A stretch of 15,606 bases of DNA from an uncultured Methylococcaceae bacterium (GCA_903839795.1 CAIMDR010000108.1:1-15606); one strand, 5' to 3'. Positions 7,026-13,982 are shown, counted from the stretch's first letter. The notes: generated by a model not told the origin, from the sequence alone. Numbers and translations are program-made.

Positions 7026-8270
7026 ATGGTTACATCGCGTTCTAAAAATAAAAAGGAGGCAATAAACTCAGGGGGGAATTTACCAAAACAGAATCTTACG
7101 GTCACGACCCAGATTGATACACAAAATGACATTGCCACACAATCAAAAAACTTTGCATTGAAATTCAGCTTATTAAAAAATAAACGTAAAGCTGATGCAA
7201 ATACCGAACAAGATAAATCGACATTTCCCTTCACACAAAATGAACAAACCGGTTCTGTTCCTGATGAATTAAACCTCGAACAGACAGCCTCCAAAAAACC
7301 GACGATTACACCGGGTTGCGATAGCGAACACCTACTTCAGGAAAAATGGGACACTCGCGACAGAGCCTTGAATTTTTATGATCGGCAAGTTCTTGATTAC
7401 CTTGCGCCCAAGATGCAGGAATTTATAGCCCGCCAGGAATTTCTGTTTGTTGCGTCAGCTGATCGTAACGGTGAGTGTGATTGTACTTCAAAATTTGGTA
7501 AACCCGGTTTTATCCGGGTACTCAGTAATAAATACCTGATGTATCCTGAATTCAGGGGCAACGGCGTTTTTGCAAATAGCGGAAATATCACTGAAAACCC
7601 ACATATCGCCCTGCTAATGATAGATTTTATCAAGGATACCATAGGACTTCATGTTAATGGTAAAGCCAGAATTGTTACCAATGATGAGTTGCTGCGATTA
7701 GCCGACAAATTACCCCAAGATGTTATTGAAGAAATTCATCAGGAAGGTAAAAAATGCCCTGAACGTTGGATGATGATAGAAGTTGAAGAAGCTTATATTC
7801 AATGTTCCAAACATATTCCGTTGATGAAAAAGCTGGATAAACAAATTGATTGGGGCACTGACAATATTGCCGCAAAAGGCGGCGATTATTTTCAGTTGAT
7901 GGATATTCCACTATATGACCGCTTGGGCGGGGATAAAGCCATGGAGGTCTGTGTGGATCTGTTTTATCAAAAAGTACTAAATGATGATTTGGTGAGTTCT
8001 TTTTTTAAGGATATTGATATGGCGAGTCAACGCCTGAAACAGAAATCATTTCTGGCAATGGTTTTTGGTGGCCCCTATCACTATTCGGATGCTGATCTTC
8101 GTGCCACACATAAACCCTTAATTGAAAAGTCGGGATTATCTGACGAACATTTTAACCGAATACTTGAGATTTTTAAGGAAACATTAACCGAGCTAAATAT
8201 TTCTGCCAATGAACAGCAGAGTGTAATGGAAATCCTTGAAAGTACCCGAGATGCTGTATTAAACCGATAA
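7026..8270 (+). CDS. Fusion protein: disordered tail, PPOX-like FMN split-barrel, group I truncated hemoglobin
   Basis: The 414 residues form three parts. Residues 1-100 are polar, Thr/Gln/Lys-rich and probably disordered. Residues about 105-275 resemble the pyridoxamine-phosphate-oxidase-like (PPOX) FMN-binding split barrel, with 'FLFVASADRNGE' (139-150), 'FRGNGVFANSGNITENP' (176-192) and 'IGLHVNGKARIV' (206-217). Residues 293-414 are a group I truncated hemoglobin with 'LYDRLGG' (296-302), B10 Tyr Y314, E11 Gln Q339, 'FGGPYHYS' (347-354) and proximal His H362. This domain aligns with the separate globin at 6077-6475 apart from a one-residue indel, so they are paralogous. A flavin domain joined to a heme domain suggests an electron-transfer or NO/O2-handling enzyme; substrate and cofactor are inferred. 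The ribosome site is strong, and the reductase gene follows 151 bp downstream. Confidence 0.9.
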   Translation: MVTSRSKNKKEAINSGGNLPKQNLTVTTQIDTQNDIATQSKNFALKFSLLKNKRKADANTEQDKSTFPFTQNEQTGSVPDELNLEQTASKKPTITPGCDSEHLLQEKWDTRDRALNFYDRQVLDYLAPKMQEFIARQEFLFVASADRNGECDCTSKFGKPGFIRVLSNKYLMYPEFRGNGVFANSGNITENPHIALLMIDFIKDTIGLHVNGKARIVTNDELLRLADKLPQDVIEEIHQEGKKCPERWMMIEVEEAYIQCSKHIPLMKKLDKQIDWGTDNIAAKGGDYFQLMDIPLYDRLGGDKAMEVCVDLFYQKVLNDDLVSSFFKDIDMASQRLKQKSFLAMVFGGPYHYSDADLRATHKPLIEKSGLSDEHFNRILEIFKETLTELNISANEQQSVMEILESTRDAVLNR

Positions 8271-8302
8271 GGAACGTACATAAAATAACTTGACCCTTTA
8301 TA

Positions 8303-8340
8303 TCCCCTCACCCCAGCCCTCTCCCGAGGGAGAGGGAGCA
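8303..8340. repeat. Palindromic CCCTCTCCC/GGGAGAGGG repeat between the two fusion genes
   Basis: CCCTCTCCC (8317-8325) and GGGAGAGGG (8328-8336) form a near-perfect palindrome, preceded by the C-rich stretch TCCCCTCACCCCAG. On the minus strand it translates as 'LPLPRERAGVRG', a well-known spurious peptide from a common extragenic repeat. It lies in the 151-bp gap between the PPOX-globin gene and the reductase gene and could weaken read-through. No T-run follows, so it is not a standard terminator. Confidence 0.8.
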
Positions 8341-8421
8341 AGATGCCTAAGTTATTTCATGCGTATTCCTAAGCACACTGACTGAATCTTGTTAAACAGG
8401 CACACCCGTTAAGGAGCGATC

Positions 8422-10098
8422 ATGATGAAAAAAGACACCTTTCAACAGGATGATAATACCTTCTGGAAACAAACCTTTTTCGCCAATCAAAAACGTGAAC
8501 CTCCATTACTAGACACCCGATCAAACATCACCCAGCACCATCACGAAAAGATCGGTGATGCTGGCGCTCTTTGGTTAAAGCTATTATTTCAGGGAAAGGT
8601 CACTGCGCAAAATAATGACGATAAAGTGCTTATTTACAAGTTGGGGGTCGTCGTTTATGAAATCCCGTTGCCGTCTCTGAAACAGAAAACGGTTATCGGC
8701 AGCCACCCGAATGCCGATTTACAACTGGAATCGCCAAAAATAGCACTGTTTCATGCAGCTATCCTCAACAAGAACGAAAAGTTCTACATTGAAAGCCTGG
8801 ATGATAACAATGGTATCCTGATTAAAAACAAAAAGCTGAAACTCAAAACACCCGTTCAGATCCATGATGGCATGCAAATAGATATTCCAGGCTATCGACT
8901 GGAATTTTCTATGGCTAATGCAACCGGTGCTAACGATGACGACGCATTTGAAGCGGATGAACTGGATGACATCCCCGATTTTTTCTATAAAACACCGCCG
9001 CCGCCATCCAGTTCATTATTGACTAATCTGATCGAGAATCCAAGTCACATAAAAACATGGGACGAAGGCATTACTCGGTTAAAAGTCACCGGTATTATTG
9101 AAGAAACCCATGACTGCAAGACGTTCCGCTTGATGGGTGAAGAACCACTGCTATTTTCTTATAAACCTGGACAATTTGTTACCTTTATCTTGACTATTAA
9201 CGGTCAGGAAATTAAGCGTTCCTATAGCATGTCCTCCAGCCCTTCAAGACCCTATTTGCTGGAAGTGACTATCAAAAGGATGCCGGGGGGACTGGTCTCA
9301 AACTGGCTTTGTGATCACGTCAAATTGGGTGACATCTTAACTATTAAAGGGCCCACAGGAAGATTTACCTGTTTCAATTATCCCGTTAAAAAAATACTGT
9401 TTATTGCCGCAGGCAGTGGCATTACCCCCATTATTTCCATGAGTCGCTGGATTGCAGACACAGGTTCATGCGTAAATGTTAAATTACTGGCTTCATTTAA
9501 ATCACCGCCAGACATTATATTTCGCAAGGAACTTGAAATGCTGTCCGCTCGTAACGCGAATTTTAATGTCGCAATAACAGTGACATCCGGATGGCGTGGT
9601 ACGGAATTCTGGACAGGATTTACCGGGCGGGTTAATCATCATTTACTGAATTTGTTTGTGCCGGATATACATGAACGCGATATATTTTTGTGCGGACCGG
9701 AAACTTTTGCACATAATATAAAAAAAATATTACATGACCAAGGCTATGACATGTCGCACTTTCATACTGAAAGTTTCGGTTCGGGGCGTTCGGCACAAGC
9801 CTCGGGAAATATAGCCCAATCATTACCACTAAAAGGTACCTTACACAAAGTCACTTTTACCCAATCCGGCAAAACCGTCGATACCGATGAACATATTACA
9901 CTGCTGGAACTGGCCGAAGCACACGGTATTGAAATTGATTACAGTTGCCGCAGTGGTATCTGTGGTGAATGTGAAGTTAAGTGTAAAGGCACTGTTAACA
10001 TTAAGTCTTTTTGTGAAATTGACCCCAAAACCAGAAATGCCGGATTTGTCTACACCTGTTGTAGCACTGCCACCTCTGACCTTGAGCTTGACAGTTAA
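8422..10098 (+). CDS. Fusion protein: FHA-like domain, FAD/NAD(P)H oxidoreductase, 2Fe-2S ferredoxin
   Basis: The 558 residues carry an FHA-like domain at about 68-163, an acidic/proline linker (171-200), a ferredoxin-reductase module at about 215-450 and a plant-type ferredoxin at about 474-558. Reductase motifs are the FAD-binding R266-S-Y-S269, the NAD(P)-binding AAGSGITPI (329-337) and CGPE (424-427). Ferredoxin cysteines are C509, C514 and C517, with C546 or C547 as the fourth ligand. The C-terminal half resembles HCP-reductase (Hcr)-type and oxygenase reductases, which pass NAD(P)H electrons via FAD to 2Fe-2S and a partner. The FHA part keeps G93, H111 and N130-G131. However, the usual Arg of 'GR' is S94 and the usual 'SR' is A108-L109, so phosphothreonine binding may be lost. 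AAGGAG precedes two adjacent ATGs. The likely partner is the globin fusion upstream. Confidence 0.92.
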   Translation: MMKKDTFQQDDNTFWKQTFFANQKREPPLLDTRSNITQHHHEKIGDAGALWLKLLFQGKVTAQNNDDKVLIYKLGVVVYEIPLPSLKQKTVIGSHPNADLQLESPKIALFHAAILNKNEKFYIESLDDNNGILIKNKKLKLKTPVQIHDGMQIDIPGYRLEFSMANATGANDDDAFEADELDDIPDFFYKTPPPPSSSLLTNLIENPSHIKTWDEGITRLKVTGIIEETHDCKTFRLMGEEPLLFSYKPGQFVTFILTINGQEIKRSYSMSSSPSRPYLLEVTIKRMPGGLVSNWLCDHVKLGDILTIKGPTGRFTCFNYPVKKILFIAAGSGITPIISMSRWIADTGSCVNVKLLASFKSPPDIIFRKELEMLSARNANFNVAITVTSGWRGTEFWTGFTGRVNHHLLNLFVPDIHERDIFLCGPETFAHNIKKILHDQGYDMSHFHTESFGSGRSAQASGNIAQSLPLKGTLHKVTFTQSGKTVDTDEHITLLELAEAHGIEIDYSCRSGICGECEVKCKGTVNIKSFCEIDPKTRNAGFVYTCCSTATSDLELDS

Positions 10099-10198
10099 GA
10101 ATAAATTGACACTAACTTTATTACTGTGATTTTTTTCTTGAGTGAGCTCAACACGGCTTCAGGGGAAAATTAACTAAAGGTAACATTAATAAAATTTA

Positions 10199-10228
10199 CT
10201 GCCAAAAATAAAAATCACCTATTATAGT
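10199..10228 (+). promoter_or_regulatory. Possible promoter for the GH17-like gene
   Basis: CTGCCA (10199-10204) and TATAGT (10223-10228) are spaced by 18 bp, about 50 bp before the ATG at 10281. Both hexamers are imperfect. The gap 10099-10280 shows no convincing terminator for the reductase gene. Confidence 0.25.
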
Positions 10229-10280
10229 ACCAGGCAGTAACGACAGCAGTCACATTGAGTTGGTTTTTTATGAGGGTTTT

Positions 10281-11270
10281 ATGAAGCATTTGTTATTATT
10301 TATGACGTCTATCATGCTGTTAAGCTATGGTCACACTGCGTATGCCAGTAAGCAAATTAAAAATCCTAAGCAAGAAACGTTGCAATGTGCCGCATTCAGC
10401 CCTTATGTGGGCGAGTTTAATCCTAATTATGGAGCGCATCCCTCCAAAGAATTAATCAATGAGTTACTAGACAACCTCATTAAAAAAACGCCTTTTCGTT
10501 GCATCATGACTTACGGCGTTCTTAACGGACTGGACGCTATTTTTACAGCCGCTGAAGCACGACATATTAAAGTTATTTCCATTCTCTGGCTGGATGATGA
10601 CGTAGCAGTTAATTCTCAATCGATTGTTAAAGGCATTGAAGTAGCCAAGGCCTTCCCGAAAACTATTATAAAACTAAGCTGCGGCTCCGAAGTAAGAACC
10701 CGTCACGCTTATGCTTTTGATGGTGAGATCACTCGCTGTATTGATGCCTTGCGCAAAGCCGGTGTGACACAACCGATTACTACGATAGATACTTGGTGGG
10801 AGTGGTGTAATCGATCCTTAACCTGTGCACAGACCGGTTTTGGAGTTCAGGTAGACTGGATTGGCATCAACATATTTCCCTGGTGGGAAAACAAATTTTC
10901 CGGTCGCCATACCTGTACACCCGCAGAAAAAGCCGCTGACTACCATCTTGCGCGAGTCGAAGATGTTCATCGAACCTATCCAGATAAAGAAATTATAGTC
11001 ACTGAGTTTGGCTGGCCCAATGGCCCCGAAGGGGGGACTGAAATCAACAGTAAAACCGGAGAGCACTGCGGTATTGCAAACAAGAAAAACCAATCGTTAG
11101 TCGTTGAATCAACCTTTAAAAAACTGGCTAAAAATAACTGGTCAGGGATTGTTTTTGAAGCGTTTTCAGAAAACTGGAAACCCGATGAAGAAGGTAACTT
11201 TGGCAGTTATTGGGGAATTTGCCTTGGCGAAGCGCCTTATAATTGTCACAATAAATTAATCATCCGTTGA
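10281..11270 (+). CDS. Secreted glycoside hydrolase family 17-like protein (beta-1,3-glucanase type)
   Basis: The ATG at 10281 is preferred because GAGGG lies four bases upstream; a TTG seven codons earlier keeps the frame but has no support. The 329-residue product begins with a signal peptide (1-22, cleavage after AYA), so it is exported. The rest fits a GH17-like TIM barrel: 'FSPYVGEFNPNYGAHPS' (39-55), 'IKVISILWLD' (96-105), acid/base candidate E137 in CGSEV, 'VDWIGINIFPWW' (191-202) and nucleophile candidate E242 in VTEFGWP. GH17 enzymes cleave or transfer beta-1,3-glucan. The acid/base Glu is preceded by Ser136 where the clan usually has Asn. Ten cysteines remain in the mature protein, unusual for this family in bacteria and consistent with periplasmic or extracellular disulfides. 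Substrate unknown; the link to neighbouring genes is unclear. Confidence 0.85.
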   Translation: MKHLLLFMTSIMLLSYGHTAYASKQIKNPKQETLQCAAFSPYVGEFNPNYGAHPSKELINELLDNLIKKTPFRCIMTYGVLNGLDAIFTAAEARHIKVISILWLDDDVAVNSQSIVKGIEVAKAFPKTIIKLSCGSEVRTRHAYAFDGEITRCIDALRKAGVTQPITTIDTWWEWCNRSLTCAQTGFGVQVDWIGINIFPWWENKFSGRHTCTPAEKAADYHLARVEDVHRTYPDKEIIVTEFGWPNGPEGGTEINSKTGEHCGIANKKNQSLVVESTFKKLAKNNWSGIVFEAFSENWKPDEEGNFGSYWGICLGEAPYNCHNKLIIR

Positions 11271-11278
11271 TAATTGTG

Positions 11279-11304
11279 ACGGTTTTAATAAAATACCGTT
11301 TTAT
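11279..11304 (+). terminator. Weak candidate terminator after the GH17-like gene
   Basis: ACGGT (11279-11283) pairs with ACCGT (11295-11299), followed by a short T-rich run. The stem is only 5 bp, so this is a tentative call. Confidence 0.3.
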
Positions 11305-11549
11305 CAACGCGCTTCATTTGATAGAATACCGCCTCACAACTGCTTATGGACGTTAACTGAATTTATTACTGTGTAGCCAACGCGCTGTTTTTATCATTTG
11401 TATAATTTAGATTATGCACTCCCCCTTTGTTACATTTACCAGTGAATGTGGATTATTTTTTGCTTAAAAACTCTGCAATCGCCTGCACTCATCAACTAAT
11501 TCTGAAAAATCCTTTATTATTCATTTGATTGCCAGTTGAAATAACTTAA

Positions 11550-11572
11550 ACTCGCTATCTGATATAGTGAGT
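11550..11572 (+). promoter_or_regulatory. Dyad upstream of the D,D-carboxypeptidase gene
   Basis: ACTCGCTAT (11550-11558) and ATAGTGAGT (11564-11572) are inverted repeats with one G/T-type mismatch over 9 bp and a 5-bp spacer. TATAGT (11563-11568) overlaps the right arm and could be a -10 element, which would suit an operator. It ends 40 nt before the ATG at 11613. The regulator is unknown. Confidence 0.35.
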
Positions 11573-11612
11573 AGATACCCTAAACATAACCTATTAGAGA
11601 CCCTCTTTTTAA

Positions 11613-12749
11613 ATGAATACTGTGAAATCGATACTACTTATTTTGATGCCTGTCTGGTTGTTGATGGTGCCTGCATCCAGTTATGGGCAACATGCCGCAA
11701 TAATAATTGACGCGGATAACGGTAGTGTATTGCACGAAGAAAACGCAACACATTCATGGTATCCCGCCTCGCTCACCAAAGTCATGACGCTTTACATGGC
11801 CTTTGATGCGTTACAAGCAGGGCAAATTCATCTTTATGATACCTTACGAGCATCCCGACACGCCGCTCTTCAGCCGAATAGCAAATTGGGTCTGCGACAA
11901 GGTGAGACGTTAACGGTACAAGATGCAATTTTAGCTCTTATTACCCGTTCAGCAAATGATGCGGCTGTTGTTTTGGCTGAGCATCTGGGTGGCACTGAAG
12001 AAAGTTTTGCTGTAAAAATGACTTCAAAGGCGCATTCCTTAGGCATGTACGATACGCATTTTATGAATGCAACCGGCCTTCCGCATCAATGGCAAGTAAC
12101 GACTTCCCGTGATATGGCCATGCTTGCCTGGAAAACGCAACGAAATTTTCCTGACTATTATCCCTATTTTGCTACACATACTTTTAATTTTAAAGGTCGC
12201 GAACTGCGTGGCATTAACAAATTTACCGCCAGCTATCCCGGTGCAGAAGGTATGAAAACCGGATTCACTTGCGGGTCTGGCTACAATCTTATTTCTTCAG
12301 CCAGCCAAAATGGCAAGCATCTAATCGGGGTCATATTGGGTGGAATGACCAGTCCGGAACGTTATCAGTTAATGATTAACATGATGAATGACGGTTTTGC
12401 CAACCGATTTAACCCTTATCCGGTTAAAAACATCAGCACCATGACAACCAGTTCAGCGGGTATACCTCCCTATCAACTGGGTTGCGGCAATGCAGCGCCG
12501 ACAACGATTGGTTCAAATGATAATGATACCCCTCGAGTTGTAGTTAAAAACATGCATGCCCGTAACAGTCGATACCTAAATAGTAGCAGACCTGTTAAAA
12601 ACATCAAACATATCGGTAAGAGCAAGTCCTATGCAAAGAGTAAACCGACCAATAAAAACAAGCACCTTATCAAAACCTCGTCGGTTACCAAGAGCAAAAA
12701 AAGTGCTGGCAAAACCAAGCCCGGAAAAACGCACTATCATCATTCTTAG
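11613..12749 (+). CDS. D-alanyl-D-alanine carboxypeptidase, peptidase family S11
   Basis: This is a low-molecular-weight penicillin-binding protein that trims the terminal D-Ala from peptidoglycan stem peptides in the periplasm. A signal peptide covers residues 1-25 (cleavage near SYG). The active-site motifs are S53-L-T-K56, S113-A-N115 and K205-T-G207, all complete. The catalytic domain ends near residue 265. The following 110 residues do not look like the usual PBP5 C-terminal domain and membrane helix. From about residue 312 they form a strongly basic Lys/Ser/Asn/Thr-rich tail rich in KSK-type motifs, presumably disordered. Such a tail could bind anionic envelope polymers, but that is inference. 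The ribosome site is weak (AGAG). The gene appears monocistronic; activity on other peptide cross-links cannot be excluded. Confidence 0.92.
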   Translation: MNTVKSILLILMPVWLLMVPASSYGQHAAIIIDADNGSVLHEENATHSWYPASLTKVMTLYMAFDALQAGQIHLYDTLRASRHAALQPNSKLGLRQGETLTVQDAILALITRSANDAAVVLAEHLGGTEESFAVKMTSKAHSLGMYDTHFMNATGLPHQWQVTTSRDMAMLAWKTQRNFPDYYPYFATHTFNFKGRELRGINKFTASYPGAEGMKTGFTCGSGYNLISSASQNGKHLIGVILGGMTSPERYQLMINMMNDGFANRFNPYPVKNISTMTTSSAGIPPYQLGCGNAAPTTIGSNDNDTPRVVVKNMHARNSRYLNSSRPVKNIKHIGKSKSYAKSKPTNKNKHLIKTSSVTKSKKSAGKTKPGKTHYHHS

Positions 12750-12768
12750 GCAGCACGCAGAAAATACC

Positions 12769-12852
12769 CCGTAGGAGCGGGCCATGCCCGCGATGAAGAA
12801 GCTAAACCAAGCATTGCAGCCAAAATATCGCGGGCATGGCCCGCTCCTACGG
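12769..12852. repeat. Perfect 26-bp inverted repeat (REP/MITE-like extragenic palindrome)
   Basis: Arms at 12769-12794 and 12827-12852 are perfect reverse complements over 26 bp around a 32-nt loop. The left arm begins CCGTAGGAGCGGGCCATGCC. This GC-rich repeat type is, from memory, common downstream of genes in several gammaproteobacteria. It may serve as a bidirectional transcript end between the two convergent genes, but it lacks a T-run. Confidence 0.9.
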
Positions 12853-12928
12853 TGTTATTGTACTTAACTGTGGGCAGTGATGCAGGAACGTGGGGGTGAG
12901 GGGAATTTATTACGAGTTATCTTAACAA

Positions 12929-12962
12929 AATAAATCAGTCCTGATTGCCGGCAAGATTTATT
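12929..12962. repeat. Dyad with nested palindrome
   Basis: AATAAATC (12929-12936) and GATTTATT (12955-12962) pair over 8 bp. The loop contains the perfect palindrome TTGCCGGCAA (12945-12954). The string ATTGCCGGCA also occurs at 6950-6959, upstream of the PPOX-globin gene. Function unknown. Confidence 0.45.
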
Positions 12963-13055
12963 AGTTGACTGCCCTGCCCCATTAGCGAGTTGCCTTAATC
13001 TGGAATAGCGATTATCTGTTAAATTGCCCCGCTTAAAATTGAAAGCCGTAACACC

Positions 13056-13562
13056 CTAATCATCGCGGCCTTCCATGCAGCTTGTTAAAGCAAAGCGCAT
13101 AATCAAAAGTGTCATCATAACGGGATACAACATAAAATTTTGCTGCAACCCCAAACTGCCCAAAACACAAACCATTAAAATCCAAGACTGTAACAGGTTT
13201 TTTTTTGAATAAAACCGCATAAAACGAAAGCTTTCCTCATCAATTTTATGCCGCTGACCGATAAAAAATATCGAAACGAAAGCAGTAACAAGCGCAAAAT
13301 AAAGCGGGTAGAAAAAAAATATCGGTGAATCGTCTTTAAACAAAGGCTTCCAATAAGCAAACCAAATTAACAGGGCGCTGCTGGAGAAAATGTCATACCA
13401 AATTAAGATCCACCGTTTTTTTAACACGCTCCCCAAAATACTGATAATAGCGACACCTAAACTGATATCAATTAATAACGGCGATATAAGCAGGCTTTGT
13501 AGAGAACCAGCGTTTTGTACCATGAAACACAGGGCAAGGCTAAAGACAATAAAAAGAGGCAT
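13056..13562 (-). CDS. Unrecognised multi-pass inner-membrane protein
   Basis: I do not recognise the family. The 168-residue product is very hydrophobic, with about five or six likely membrane helices near residues 2-15, 24-46, 51-70, 80-102, 124-139 and 142-159. Short charged loops separate them: 'LKKR' (47-50) and a cytoplasm-like basic stretch 'GQRHKIDEESFRFMRFYSKKN' (roughly 102-122). Tryptophan and aromatic residues cluster at helix ends. The C-terminus is short and charged (EGRDD). No ribosome site is obvious before the ATG. It is transcribed leftward, convergent with the D,D-carboxypeptidase gene and divergent from mlaA. Nothing in the context assigns a role. Confidence 0.7.
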   Translation of the reverse strand: MPLFIVFSLALCFMVQNAGSLQSLLISPLLIDISLGVAIISILGSVLKKRWILIWYDIFSSSALLIWFAYWKPLFKDDSPIFFFYPLYFALVTAFVSIFFIGQRHKIDEESFRFMRFYSKKNLLQSWILMVCVLGSLGLQQNFMLYPVMMTLLIMRFALTSCMEGRDD

Positions 13563-13715
13563 GGCAGTCCGTTAATATCCGTAAGAAAAATAAAAAAAAT
13601 GTATAAAAGTAGCGCTCACAGGCCATAATTGTGATTTTTTAAATCATCTGCATACAAACACTACAACTTAACAAAAAGACTGATAACATAAGGCCTGACA
13701 ACTATTATCAGCGTA

Positions 13716-13750
13716 TTATACACAAGCTTATACACAGTAATTGTGGAAAA
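13716..13750. promoter_or_regulatory. Cluster of three DnaA-box-like sites
   Basis: TTATACACA occurs twice on the plus strand (13716-13724 and 13728-13736, 12 bp start to start). TGTGGAAAA (13742-13750) is TTTTCCACA on the minus strand. All three fit the general DnaA-box form TTWTNCACA. They lie about 60-95 bp upstream of a possible mlaA promoter. Replication genes normally seen near an origin (dnaA, dnaN, gyrB, rpmH) are absent here, so a regulatory or DnaA-titration role, or chance in AT-rich DNA, is as likely as an origin. Confidence 0.5.
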
Positions 13751-13808
13751 CATTTTGGATACTTAATGGTCACCACTTGTTTTTGTCTATCAGAAACATA
13801 AAAGACAT

Positions 13809-13817
13809 TGATATAAT
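13809..13817 (+). promoter_or_regulatory. Extended -10 promoter element, candidate for mlaA
   Basis: TGATATAAT contains a perfect TATAAT preceded by TGn, the extended -10 form that needs no good -35. The -35 region at 17 bp is poor. Transcription from here would give a leader of about 160 nt before the mlaA ATG. Confidence 0.4.
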
Positions 13818-13982
13818 TTATATTTGAGCGTTAAATAACAAGATTTATTTTGCTGTGAAACTAGCTCAACGGGGCGCGTGATCAAGTAACCACTCTACAA
13901 ATATTAAAACCCTGCGTGTTTCGTACACACAGATGGTAATGCTAAATAATAAAAACACTAACAAACCAGGAAAAGATTAATC

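Larger units (their letters stand above)
11271..11612. other. 342-bp intergenic region between GH17-like gene and D,D-carboxypeptidase gene
   Basis: No gene is seen. It contains a weak hairpin just after the GH17 stop, an isolated perfect TATAAT at 11401-11406 without a good -35, and a dyad at 11550-11572 close to the next gene. The rest is AT-rich and without visible structure. Confidence 0.5.
12750..13055. other. Convergent intergenic region with two inverted repeats
   Basis: This 306-bp stretch lies between the ends of the D,D-carboxypeptidase gene and the leftward membrane-protein gene. It holds the 26-bp palindromic repeat at 12769-12852 and a smaller dyad at 12929-12962. No coding frame with support was found, and no classical stem plus T-run terminator was recognised for either gene. 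Confidence 0.6.
13563..13982. other. 420-bp divergent intergenic region upstream of mlaA
   Basis: This AT-rich stretch holds three DnaA-box-like nonamers (13716-13750) and an extended -10 promoter element (13809-13817). No supported open frame or stable hairpin was found. Promoters for the leftward membrane-protein gene were not identified. Confidence 0.6.

Noticed and set aside
8081..8341. Minus-strand frame of 86 codons beginning MLPLPRERAGVRG
   Set aside because: It overlaps the globin coding sequence, and its start is the well-known false peptide from the extragenic CCCTCTCCC repeat.
10260..10280. TTG start adding seven residues to the GH17-like protein
   Set aside because: GAGGG stands directly before the ATG at 10281, which also gives a cleaner signal peptide.
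13716..13750. Chromosomal origin of replication
   Set aside because: Three DnaA-like boxes alone are not enough, and typical origin neighbours are absent; kept only as a regulatory candidate.
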